A DNA stretch of 6,027 nucleotides from Actinomycetota bacterium (GCA_013698195.1 JACCVK010000289.1:1-6027); one strand, 5' to 3'. Counted from the stretch's first letter, positions 1 to 5,322 are shown. A program made the numbers and translations. Notes: a model not told the origin generated them from the sequence alone.

Positions 1-12
1 CGTGTCCGCTCT

Positions 13-58
13 CTGCACCATTGACTCAACGGGGGGCGGGGTTGAGCGACTGGTGCAG
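13..58. repeat. Long imperfect inverted repeat (hairpin)
   Basis: The outer arms CTGCACCA (13-20) and TGGTGCAG (51-58) are perfectly complementary. A 4x4 internal loop separates them from inner arms CTCAAC (25-30) and GTTGAG (41-46), which close a 10-base G-rich loop. That makes 14 paired bases in 46. No T-run follows on either strand, so an intrinsic terminator is unlikely. It could be an operator, a cruciform or the end of a small element. Confidence 0.5.
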
Positions 59-351
59 GGCTGCTTCACGAACTGGAACTAATGCGACGCTAGCCCACCA
101 TTTGCCGTCCCGGGCCAACAGCCGCGATGCTTGCGGCTGCGGTACAGGGACGCGCTCGGTCACCTCGATCCGCGGCGACGTGCGCCCGGCCTCTCCGGGG
201 GCCCGGGCGCGGATGCGCAGGGCTGCGTGCGGACGACGGTCTTCGCGCGCCGCCCGGAAGAGGTGAGCGTCTACGTCATCCCGACGGACGTGATCAGGGG
301 CGTTTGGCGAGGATTGAACCACGCCGCTTCCACCTCCTGCGCACATAGGAC

Positions 352-370
352 GAGGGCAAAGCCAGCCCTC
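352..370 (-). terminator. Weak hairpin just past the methyltransferase/reductase stop
   Basis: GAGGGC (352-357) and GCCCTC (365-370) form a 6-bp stem with a 7-base loop. It lies immediately downstream of the minus-strand stop codon at 371-373. The bases that follow on the minus strand are not T-rich, so intrinsic termination would be weak. Position is the main argument for the call. Confidence 0.3.
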
Positions 371-2179
371 CTACGCGAGGACGTCGAGGGCCGCCAGCGG
401 CTGCCGAAACGGCGGAATGACGTAGACGCCGGCGGCGCGCTCGCGTGACGCCTCGAGCAGCTCCTGCGCGAGCTCGAGACCGACGTCACCCGCGTTCGGT
501 CCCGCATCGCGAAGTCGCGCCTGCACGTGCTCGGGTACGACGATCCCCGGAACCTCGTTGTGCAGACGGAGCGCGAGCTGGTAGCTGCGAACGTAGAAGA
601 TCCCGATGAGAAGCGGGATCGGGCACGGGCGACCGAGCCGCTCGACGAAGCGGTCGAGAAAAGCGAAGTCGAAGAGCACCTGGGTCATCGCGAACTCGGC
701 GCCCGCCTCGAGCTTTCGCTCGAACCGCTCGACCTCGTACTCGAGGTCATCCGCGGCCGGGTTGACGGCGACGCCGAGGAAGAACGACGTCGGGGCGTCG
801 ATCTCGGCGCCGTTGAAGTCCTCGCCTGCGTTCATCTGCGTGATGACGCGGGAGAGGCCAATCGAGTCCACCTCGTACACCCCGCTCGCGCCGGGATAGT
901 CGCCTGCCTCCGGAGGATCCCCGGTGACTGCGAGCACGTTGCGGATTCCCTCCGCATGCGCGCCCAGGAGCTGCGACTCGAGCCCGGCGATCGAGGAGTC
1001 GCGTGGCGTGAGATGCGGAATCGTCTCGATGCCGACGTTCCGCTCGATCGCGACCGAGGCCATCATCCCGCTCATCCGCGCGCGCGCCCGCGGGTTGTCG
1101 TTGACGTCCACGACGTCGACGCGTCCCGAGTCCCGGAGTGTCGTGGCGATCTCGAGCATGCCCTCGGGGTTCGCGCCGCGCGGCGGGTCGATCTCGACGG
1201 AGACGACGAACTCGCCGGCGTGGAGCTTCCGCTGGAGGAGCGTGTCGCCGCCCGAGGGCGGGGGTGGGGCGAGCAGGACGCGCTCGCGGACGACCAGAGG
1301 CGCCGCGGGTCGCCGCTCTTCGTCGACGGCGCTCTTGATCGCAGCGATCTCCGCTGGGGTGCAGCCGCAGCAGCCGCCGATGATCCGTGCACCCAGCTCC
1401 TGCGCATGAGCGGCGAACTCGCCGAAATACTCGGGGGTCGCATGCGGGAAGACGATGCGCTGGCCGGCGAGGCTCGCGAGACCGACGTTCGGCATGACCG
1501 CGAGCGGCTTGCCGTTACCGCCCATTTGCTCGATCGCCCGGAGCGACGCTTGCGGGCCTGCGCTGTGATTCGCGCCGACCGCGGCGACATCGAGGGACGA
1601 GAGGCTCTTCGCCGCGTCTCGGGCGCTCACGCCGTGGAGCGTCTGGGCGTCCTCGTCGAACGTGAGCAGCGCGACGATCGGAAGGGAGGACACCGCGCGC
1701 ACGGCGTCGATCGCGATCGCGACCTCCTCCAGGTCGAAGAACGTCTCGACGGTGAAGAGATCGACTCCGCGACCCTCGAGGAGCTCGGCCTGCTCGGCGA
1801 AGATCGCACGCTCGTCATCGCCGTCCTCTTGCGCGTCTCCGAGCGGCCCGATCGCGCCCGCGATGAAGACGTCGCGGCCGGATACATCACGCGCCTCTCG
1901 CGCGATCTTCACGGCCGCTTCGTTGATCTTCACCGTTTCCTCGTCCAGATAGCGCTCGCGGAGCTTGCGCCGGTTCGCTCCGAACGTGTTCGTCTCGATG
2001 AGCTCAGCGCCCGCGCGGATGAATCCGAGGTGCAGCGAGAGCACGCTCTCCGGTGAGCGCACATTTGCCTCTTCGGGGCAGCGCAGGCGAGAGACGGCGC
2101 TCGAGACAAGAACGCCCATCCCGCCGTCCGCGACAATCGTCGGCCCGGCGGCGAGCCGCTCCAGGAACCGCGTCGCCAT
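371..2179 (-). CDS. Bifunctional homocysteine S-methyltransferase / 5,10-methylenetetrahydrofolate reductase
   Basis: This cytosolic 602-residue fusion matches the YitJ-type family (about 610 residues) of the methionine and one-carbon pathway. The N-terminal domain (about 1-290) is a Pfam S-methyl_trans barrel that transfers a methyl group to homocysteine. It shows DGGMG (18-22), ETNTFGAN (62-69) and the zinc-binding GGCCG with C270 and C271. The C-terminal domain (about 315-595) is a MetF-like, FAD-dependent methylenetetrahydrofolate reductase. It shows SVEIDPPRG (E329 aligns with the family's catalytic acid), TGDPP (419-423), GDYPGASGVYEVDS and MTQVLFD near 498-504. The third zinc ligand, normally Cys in a GxNCxxGP motif, is His here (GANHSAGP, H205). 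The ATG at 2179 places the DGGMG strand where the family has it; the ribosome binding site is weak. It is transcribed away from the 390-base intergenic region, which would hold its promoter. A hairpin follows the stop codon. Confidence 0.93.
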   Translation of the reverse strand: MATRFLERLAAGPTIVADGGMGVLVSSAVSRLRCPEEANVRSPESVLSLHLGFIRAGAELIETNTFGANRRKLRERYLDEETVKINEAAVKIAREARDVSGRDVFIAGAIGPLGDAQEDGDDERAIFAEQAELLEGRGVDLFTVETFFDLEEVAIAIDAVRAVSSLPIVALLTFDEDAQTLHGVSARDAAKSLSSLDVAAVGANHSAGPQASLRAIEQMGGNGKPLAVMPNVGLASLAGQRIVFPHATPEYFGEFAAHAQELGARIIGGCCGCTPAEIAAIKSAVDEERRPAAPLVVRERVLLAPPPPSGGDTLLQRKLHAGEFVVSVEIDPPRGANPEGMLEIATTLRDSGRVDVVDVNDNPRARARMSGMMASVAIERNVGIETIPHLTPRDSSIAGLESQLLGAHAEGIRNVLAVTGDPPEAGDYPGASGVYEVDSIGLSRVITQMNAGEDFNGAEIDAPTSFFLGVAVNPAADDLEYEVERFERKLEAGAEFAMTQVLFDFAFLDRFVERLGRPCPIPLLIGIFYVRSYQLALRLHNEVPGIVVPEHVQARLRDAGPNAGDVGLELAQELLEASRERAAGVYVIPPFRQPLAALDVLA

Positions 2180-2570
2180 CGCCCGGCCACTCTAGAGGTC
2201 GGTGAACCGGGTGAAGCGCTCCAGTCAACGCAGTTCGAGGGATCAGTCAACCGCAACGGGGTGACGCCCAGGGCGGGTGGTTCGAGCAGGCTAGGGATCA
2301 CTCACGGCGCGCGACGATGCGGCGGCTGCGCGAGTGAGGAACAGGGGGAAAAGCGGTTCCTCGCCTCTTTCGAGGGACCTGCCGGGACTGGGAGCGGGGC
2401 CACTGGCGGCAACCCGCTCCCAATCCCCTTTTGCGGGAGAGCCTCATGTCTCGCGCTCAAGGCAGGGCGCAAACGTGCCGATACGCGTGAGAACTCCCGA
2501 CTGGGGACTGACGGCATCAGGCTCAGACGGTGAGGAGAATGGGCGGCGGACGACGCCGCCCTTTCTCGTT
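2180..2570. other. Structured intergenic region, no protein gene
   Basis: This stretch lies upstream of the methyltransferase/reductase and downstream of the cupin. A plus-strand ORF at 2261-2533 exists but is low-complexity and not protein-like. What stands out is a series of hairpins from about 2298 to 2561, followed by a T-tract, described as a separate candidate RNA. The part nearest the methyltransferase start (2221-2304) holds short direct repeats that could be regulatory sites. I looked on both strands for SAM, cobalamin, glycine, TPP, T-box and c-di-GMP signatures and found no convincing match to any. Confidence 0.6.
2238..2304. repeat. Pair of near-identical 12-base direct repeats upstream of the methyltransferase/reductase
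   Basis: AGGGATCAGTCA (2238-2249) and AGGGATCACTCA (2293-2304) match at 11 of 12 bases and start 55 bases apart, about five helical turns. A further CAGTCAAC occurs at both 2222-2229 and 2244-2251. The cluster lies 40-125 bases upstream of the minus-strand methyltransferase/reductase start, a normal place for operators. On the minus strand the core reads TGASTGATCCCT. The regulator is unknown. The second copy also overlaps the first hairpin of the candidate RNA. Confidence 0.4.
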
Positions 2571-2571
2571 T
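2298..2571 (+). ncRNA. Candidate structured non-coding RNA ending in an intrinsic terminator
   Basis: Successive helices can be drawn on the plus strand. TCACTC pairs with GAGTGA (2298-2337), enclosing GCGC/GCGC. GAGGAAC pairs with GTTCCTC (2336-2362), and CCTC-TTTC-GAGG forms a small hairpin (2364-2375). TGGGAGCGGG pairs with CCCGCTCCCA (2389-2422, 10 bp). A nested arm spans 2434-2499: CGGGAG/CTCCCG, then TCTCGCGC/GCGTGAGA, then GGCA/TGCC. CTGA/TCAG follows (2508-2520), and the terminator at 2541-2571 closes the series. The 8-bp helix contains a G-T pair (2453 with 2488) that is G-U in a plus-strand transcript but C-A on the minus strand, which favours plus. No clear plus-strand promoter was found, and GC-rich DNA makes chance hairpins common. 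A minus-strand leader for the methyltransferase/reductase is the alternative. Confidence 0.35.
2541..2571. terminator. Intrinsic terminator hairpin, probably bidirectional
   Basis: GGGCGGCG (2541-2548) and CGCCGCCC (2554-2561) form a perfect 8-bp GC stem with a 5-base loop. On the plus strand it is followed by TTTCTCGTTT (2562-2571), a good U-tract. On the minus strand the hairpin begins about 10 bases past the cupin stop codon and is followed only by ATTCTCC. It can therefore end the cupin message and also any plus-strand transcript from the intergenic region. Confidence 0.75.
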
Positions 2572-2933
2572 CAGGGACGAACAGACGCCGGCCGTTGCCA
2601 CTCGCAGACGAGGATGAGGCAGCCGTTCTCCGTCCACGAGTTGTGCCGCGTCCCGGCCTCGTAGCTCACGAAGTCGCCCGAGCCGAAGACCGACCCGTCC
2701 GAGTCGACGAGATCCCCCTCGAGGATGAGGAACTTCTCCATCACCTCGTGGTGGTGCTCGATCGTCACGGCGCCCGGCTCCATGCGCATGAAATACGAGC
2801 CGAGACCCGTCTCCCGGTCGTAGCTCACGGGACGCCAGCTCATCTCCGGCTGTGCGGGGCCCTCGAGGTCGTAAGGGAGAAACGGCGTCGTATACGCGTT
2901 GACGACTGTGCGGTCTCCGTTCGGGTCGCTCAT
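2571..2933 (-). CDS. Small single-domain cupin protein
   Basis: This 120-residue protein is a single conserved beta-barrel cupin, probably cytosolic with no signal peptide. Cupin motif 1 is G54-x5-H60-x-H62-x3-E66-x6-G73. Motif 2 runs from G86 to H97 (GDFVSYEAGTRHNS). H60, H62, E66 and H97 are the expected metal ligands and all are present. Length is typical for a one-domain cupin. The cupin superfamily is functionally diverse (dioxygenases, isomerases, anti-sigma sensors, sugar-binding proteins), so the substrate cannot be named. The ATG at 2933 is supported by AAAGGAG ending 4 bases upstream (AGGAG at 2938-2942). It is divergent from the M55 peptidase gene, with 81 bases between the starts, and ends at the terminator at 2541-2571. 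It looks like a monocistronic gene. Confidence 0.85.
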   Translation of the reverse strand: MSDPNGDRTVVNAYTTPFLPYDLEGPAQPEMSWRPVSYDRETGLGSYFMRMEPGAVTIEHHHEVMEKFLILEGDLVDSDGSVFGSGDFVSYEAGTRHNSWTENGCLILVCEWQRPASVRP

Positions 2934-3014
2934 CGCGCTCCTTTAGTCTCGATTAGCGGTTCGACCTTCCATGCCGCTGCCCTCAAGCCCCGTCTCGATG
3001 CGGCGTAGGCTACT

Positions 3015-3281
3015 GTGGTGCGCGTCCACGTCATCTCCGACATGGAGGGCGTCGCCGGGATCGTCAAGTGGCAGCAGACGTCCGGTGGCGAGGCCCTGTA
3101 CGAGGAGGGACGCAAGCTCTACACGGAGGAGATCAACGCGGCCGTGCGAGGTGCGAGGGCCGCGGGCGCCACTGAGGTCGTCGTCATGGACTGCCACGGC
3201 GCGGGTCAGGGGTGGACGTTCAACTCCCTGATCCCCGAGGATCTTCACCCCGACTGCGAGTACGTCGTCCAGGATGAGTGA
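3015..3281 (+). CDS. N-terminal fragment of an M55-family D-aminopeptidase (DppA-like), truncated
   Basis: Intact relatives are zinc D-aminopeptidases of about 270 residues that form decamers in Bacillus DppA. This reading frame stops after 88 codons. It begins with the family N-terminus RVHVISDMEGVAG, carrying the metal ligands Asp-x-Glu, and continues to VVVMDCHGAG with the next ligand His. Using the second GTG (3018) as start numbers these D8, E10 and H60, the DppA numbering, so 3018 is as plausible as 3015. The later conserved residues (DppA H104, H115, E133) are absent. Family-like sequence runs to HPDCEYVVQDE and then meets a TGA at 3279-3281; no frame beyond it resumes the family sequence, so this is not a simple frameshift. 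No ribosome binding site is visible, but TAGGCT (3006-3011) could be a -10 box for a leaderless message. The fragment cannot be an active peptidase. The break most likely marks an insertion or an assembly join. Confidence 0.8.
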   Translation: MVRVHVISDMEGVAGIVKWQQTSGGEALYEEGRKLYTEEINAAVRGARAAGATEVVVMDCHGAGQGWTFNSLIPEDLHPDCEYVVQDE

Positions 3282-3418
3282 ACAGGGTGCACGGAAGTAA
3301 CACCACCGGGTAAGACGGGAGGCCCCCACGCCTCTTGTAAAACGGGTTTCCGATTCCGGGTTCAATCGTCTGGATGCGGTGCCACTTTTACACCACGAGA
3401 TCGGCAGGCAGGTAGCCG
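3282..3418. other. Junction segment between the broken peptidase gene and the phage-like genes, with short repeats
   Basis: No gene is seen here. Two spaced palindrome-like motifs occur: GGTG-N11-CACC (3286-3304) and GGTG-N9-CACC (3378-3394), each continuing as ACACCAC. A second motif occurs as GTAAGACGGG (3310-3319), GTAAAACGGG (3337-3346) and, on the minus strand, GTAAAAGTGG (3382-3391). CGATT/AATCG (3351-3368) forms a small inverted repeat. These could be recombinase or transposase binding sites, operators or promoter elements of the block. A 13-codon ORF (3374-3415) stops just before the next start. No tRNA fold was found. Confidence 0.45.
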
Positions 3419-3976
3419 ATGGCGGTCGCACCCTTCGAGATAATTTCAGGTCCTGGAGACGTGTGGCTGGCGCCGTACGGCACCGCGTTTCCGGTGATCA
3501 ACGCCGCTCCCATCTCACCGTGGGTGGCGTTGGGTCGCACCGAGGGCGGCGTGACGGTCCGCCACACGCAGTCCGTCGAGCTGCTCATGGCCGATCAGGA
3601 CACCGCGCCCGTGAAGGCGATCCGCTCGGAGGACGGGATGGAGATCGAGTTTCAGCTCGTGGAGCTGACGCTCGAGAAGTACCGCTTCGCCATCAACAAC
3701 GCGTCGGTCGTGACCGCCGCCGGGCCGCCAGCGATCAAGTACATCGAGCTCTGGCGCGGACCCGAGGTGACGCCGCACGCGATTGTCGTGCGCGGACCGT
3801 CCGCCTACGGAAACTTCAACTGCCAGTACCAGGTTCCGATGGTCGTCCAGACCGAGGAGCCCGAGGTCTCGTTCGTCCGCGACGACAAGGCCGTCCTGAA
3901 CTCCGTCTTCACCGCGCTTGCCGACCTCGCATCTCCGTCGTCCCGCTTCGGACGCCTCATACATCAGACAGCATGA
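3419..3976 (+). CDS. Phage tail tube-like protein
   Basis: This 185-residue protein resembles siphovirus major tail (tail tube) proteins, which polymerise into the tube through which DNA passes. The family-like signals are an N-terminal GPGDVWLAPYGTAFP, then PWVALGRTEGGVTV, and a polar middle containing VELTLEKYRFAINNAS. The second half is beta-rich with a Gly-Asn-Phe-Asn-Cys stretch. The length is normal for this class. The ATG at 3419 is the first start after an in-frame TAG at 3413-3415; only a weak AGG-type ribosome binding site precedes it. It is the first gene of a tightly overlapping plus-strand set and overlaps the next start by 4 bases (ATGA). The usual partners (terminase, portal, capsid upstream; tail chaperones and tape measure downstream) are absent here. 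The call rests on recalled family pattern, not a search. Confidence 0.7.
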   Translation: MAVAPFEIISGPGDVWLAPYGTAFPVINAAPISPWVALGRTEGGVTVRHTQSVELLMADQDTAPVKAIRSEDGMEIEFQLVELTLEKYRFAINNASVVTAAGPPAIKYIELWRGPEVTPHAIVVRGPSAYGNFNCQYQVPMVVQTEEPEVSFVRDDKAVLNSVFTALADLASPSSRFGRLIHQTA

Positions 3977-4149
3977 CCACCAAGCGATTCAGCCGGTGTT
4001 CTCGGTGTCACGCGGACATGAATCCGCAGGCGCATCCCTACTGCTGCGGGTGCCGTCGCCTGTATACGGCCGTCGGCCGGGATGACATCGTCAAGCTACT
4101 CGTCGGCCCGAACTGGCAAGACCGCGTAGAGGTTGTGCAGGCGCTGTGA
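3973..4149 (+). CDS. Small Cys4 zinc-ribbon protein (58 residues)
   Basis: A C9-x2-C12 pair and a C24-C25-x-C27 cluster give the pattern C-x2-C-x11-C-x2-C of a treble-clef or ribbon-type zinc knuckle in the first half. The C-terminal half (GRDDIVKLLVGPNWQDRVEVVQAL) looks like a short helical tail. The function is unknown; such mini zinc proteins in phages may bind nucleic acid or a host protein, which is inference. Its ATG overlaps the tail-tube stop as ATGA with no ribosome binding site of its own, so its translation is probably coupled. Its stop overlaps the next gene as GTGA. Confidence 0.7.
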   Translation: MTTKRFSRCSRCHADMNPQAHPYCCGCRRLYTAVGRDDIVKLLVGPNWQDRVEVVQAL

Positions 4150-4442
4150 GCTGCGACTGTCACAAGAGCGCGGCCGTCGTAGCGAAAGGATCGGCCGTCT
4201 TCGAAGACGGTGACCGACTCCTCGGGATCGACGTGGAGCTACTTGCAGACGGAAACATTCGCCCGCTCAAAGGTTCAACCGTGAAGGTGGCGAAGGCGAA
4301 ACCCGCGCCGATTCGATTCACGCCCGTCAGAAATGACGGCGGCGTCGGAAAGGCAACGAGCGGTCTGCTGAACAGCAGCGCAGGGCTTCCTTCGGGCCAC
4401 GCACCTTTCAGCTTTGACTTCGACGCGGGGAACGGCCGATGA
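4146..4442 (+). CDS. Uncharacterised small phage-type protein (98 residues)
   Basis: I do not recognise this protein. It starts with a CDCH motif (C3, C5, H6), followed by a compact region about 12-50 with alternating hydrophobic residues (VFEDGDRLLGIDVELLADG). A Lys/Pro-rich, probably flexible stretch follows (KVAKAKPAPIRF), then a Gly/Ser/Asn-rich tail. No signal peptide or membrane segment is seen. The GTG start is chosen because it overlaps the previous stop as GTGA, the junction type used throughout this block; its own stop overlaps the next gene as ATGA. Confidence 0.6.
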   Translation: MSCDCHKSAAVVAKGSAVFEDGDRLLGIDVELLADGNIRPLKGSTVKVAKAKPAPIRFTPVRNDGGVGKATSGLLNSSAGLPSGHAPFSFDFDAGNGR

Positions 4443-4855
4443 AGCCCGCCGAGGTCGAGCGCCGAAAGGAGGAGCTGCTCGATGAGGCGGCAACGCTCGA
4501 GGAGTTCAGCCAGCGACAGCGAGACGCCAAGAGACGGCCGACCCAGATCCATCGTGAGATCGCCGAGCTTGTTCGGCGGGCCGAGGACGAGCGGGAGGCC
4601 ACGCGCCGTGCGCTGCAAGTCGCCGCCGACGACCTGACCGCCGCGCGCTCCGAGGCGATCCTTGCGCTGACGGAGACGAGGGCCGCGCTCCTCAAGGCGC
4701 AGGCAATCCGTAGAGAGTTCGACGCGACGCGCAAGCGCGCCATGTCTCTGGACGTTCCGGACGACCCGACCATCTCGGCCGTGGCCATCGGCCCGAAGGA
4801 GCGCAGACAGGTCGTCTTGGCGTTTCAGCAGGCCATGCGCGAGGGGATTCCGTGA
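4439..4855 (+). CDS. Coiled-coil protein of unknown function (138 residues)
   Basis: Residues about 3-105 are almost entirely charged and helix-forming (Glu, Arg, Lys, Ala, Leu), with heptad-like spacing and no Gly or Pro apart from PTQ near 34. This indicates a long coiled coil or helical hairpin. A short C-terminal part (SLDVPDDPTISAVAIGPKERRQ) breaks the helix before a final helix. There are no cysteines and no catalytic motif. It could be a structural or scaffold-like phage protein, but high charged-helix content alone does not identify it. The ATG overlaps the previous stop (ATGA), with GGGGAA about 6 bases upstream as a possible ribosome binding site. The stop overlaps the next start (GTGA). 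Confidence 0.65.
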   Translation: MKPAEVERRKEELLDEAATLEEFSQRQRDAKRRPTQIHREIAELVRRAEDEREATRRALQVAADDLTAARSEAILALTETRAALLKAQAIRREFDATRKRAMSLDVPDDPTISAVAIGPKERRQVVLAFQQAMREGIP

Positions 4856-5070
4856 GCACCGTCATCCGCTACATGGGTGGAACGGCCACCGCGTTCATCG
4901 AGGTCGACCCCGACGATCGGGAGATCGCCGAATACCTCAATGATCTGCCCGATCCAAGCGAGGTGCAAGGTCAGCCGAGGAATGCGGCGTGGGCCATCCG
5001 CAACGGGCGGGACGCGTACGAAACATCGCGAATCGCGGCAGATGCCGTGCAGGTGTTGCGTGGCTACTGA
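4852..5070 (+). CDS. Small acidic unknown protein (72 residues)
   Basis: I do not recognise this protein. It opens with a short beta-like segment (TVIRYMGGTATAFIEV), followed by a very acidic stretch (DPDDREIAEYLNDLPDPSE) and a helical C-terminus (AAWAIRNGRDAYETSRIAADAVQVL). There are no cysteines and no membrane segment. The GTG start has the best ribosome binding site of the block, GAGGGG at 4841-4846, five bases upstream, and overlaps the previous stop as GTGA. Its 3' end overlaps the next gene by 11 bases. Confidence 0.6.
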   Translation: MSTVIRYMGGTATAFIEVDPDDREIAEYLNDLPDPSEVQGQPRNAAWAIRNGRDAYETSRIAADAVQVLRGY

Positions 5071-5272
5071 ACTCGTTGAGTTCATCACTTCGGCCGGTTC
5101 CGCCGGATTCGTCCCCGGCGGTCCTCGGCCGATTCTTCTCGGACGCGAGCTGGACGTCCAACCGCAGTCCGCCGAGTCGATGCTCAAGAAGAGCCGAGAC
5201 GCCCTCACGAAGGCCCGAGAGGCGCTCAAGTCGCCGCCGCCTGAGAATCAACCGGGCGACCAGAAACCGTGA
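5060..5272 (+). CDS. Small unknown protein (70 residues)
   Basis: I do not recognise this protein. The frame is open further upstream from 4877, but that part is a shadow of the preceding gene. The GTG at 5060 gives an 11-base overlap, and the protein then starts ATELVEFITSAGSAGFVPGGPRPI. The middle region is hydrophobic and Gly/Pro-rich. The C-terminal third is a charged helix (SAESMLKKSRDALTKAREAL) ending in a Pro-rich tail. There are no cysteines. The stop overlaps a 17-codon ORF as GTGA. Confidence 0.55.
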   Translation: MATELVEFITSAGSAGFVPGGPRPILLGRELDVQPQSAESMLKKSRDALTKAREALKSPPPENQPGDQKP

Positions 5273-5322
5273 CCCGCGTCGTCGCGATGCGGCGGCCTAG
5301 TCGAACCCCGCATCCACGGTGA
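5269..5322 (+). CDS. 17-codon overlapping mini-ORF
   Basis: This frame starts with GTG at 5269, overlapping the previous stop (GTGA), and ends with TGA at 5320-5322, overlapping the next start (GTGA at 5319-5322). It bridges exactly the only gap in an otherwise gap-free gene train. The predicted peptide, MTRVVAMRRPSRTPHPR, is strongly basic with no acidic residue. It may be a coupling or leader peptide whose role is to carry ribosomes to the next start rather than a functional protein. No ribosome binding site is seen. A chance ORF this short is quite possible; the exact fit at both ends is the argument. Confidence 0.35.
   Translation: MTRVVAMRRPSRTPHPR

Larger units (their letters stand above)
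1..370. other. Gene-free flank, possibly a decayed coding fragment
   Basis: No convincing gene is present. Overlapping ORFs exist in several frames on both strands, but all are rich in Arg, Ala, Gly and Pro, as expected of GC-rich shadow frames. The most protein-like stretch lies on the plus strand in frame 2 at about 227-310 and includes the string EEVSVYVIPTDVIRG. The same frame at 2-79 is also fairly protein-like and includes QGCFTNWN before a TAA at 80-82. A decayed or frameshifted gene is therefore possible but not shown. The only clear structure is the inverted repeat at 13-58. Confidence 0.4.

Noticed and set aside
527..2056. Long plus-strand ORF of 509 codons
   Set aside because: It is wholly antisense to the methyltransferase/reductase, whose motifs are unmistakable. 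The plus-strand product is an Arg/Asp/Glu-rich shadow typical of GC-rich DNA.
2364..2500. Fragments resembling riboswitch cores (SAM-like AGGGAC and GGCAACC, cobalamin-like GCCACTG, glycine-like GGGAGAG)
   Set aside because: The order and spacing of the conserved elements do not fit any of these classes, and the 10-bp stem at 2389-2422 occupies the bases a SAM core would need.
2261..2533. Plus-strand ORF of 90 codons ending just before the terminator
   Set aside because: The product is Gly/Arg/Ser/Ala-rich without any recognisable motif, and the same DNA forms perfect hairpins that explain it better as structured RNA.
2334..3008. Plus-strand ORF of 224 codons
   Set aside because: It runs antisense through the entire cupin gene and has shadow-type composition.
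3279..3310. Frameshift as the cause of the short peptidase
   Set aside because: None of the three forward frames beyond the stop resumes M55-like sequence, so a single insertion, deletion or stop mutation does not explain the break.
3351..3385. GGGTTCAATC suggesting a tRNA T-arm and a tRNA attachment site
   Set aside because: The flanks do not form a 5-bp T-stem around a 7-base loop, and no acceptor, D or anticodon arm can be drawn on either strand.
3379..4149. 256-codon ORF read through the tail-tube region
   Set aside because: The first part is an Arg/His-rich shadow of the tail-tube-like gene. Only the last 58 codons, from the ATG at 3973, are a real gene.
4877..5059. Upstream extension of the 5060 gene to an ATG at 4877
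   Set aside because: The extra residues lie fully inside the preceding gene in another frame and are Arg/Ser/Pro-rich shadow sequence; the GTG at 5060 fits the short-overlap pattern of the block.
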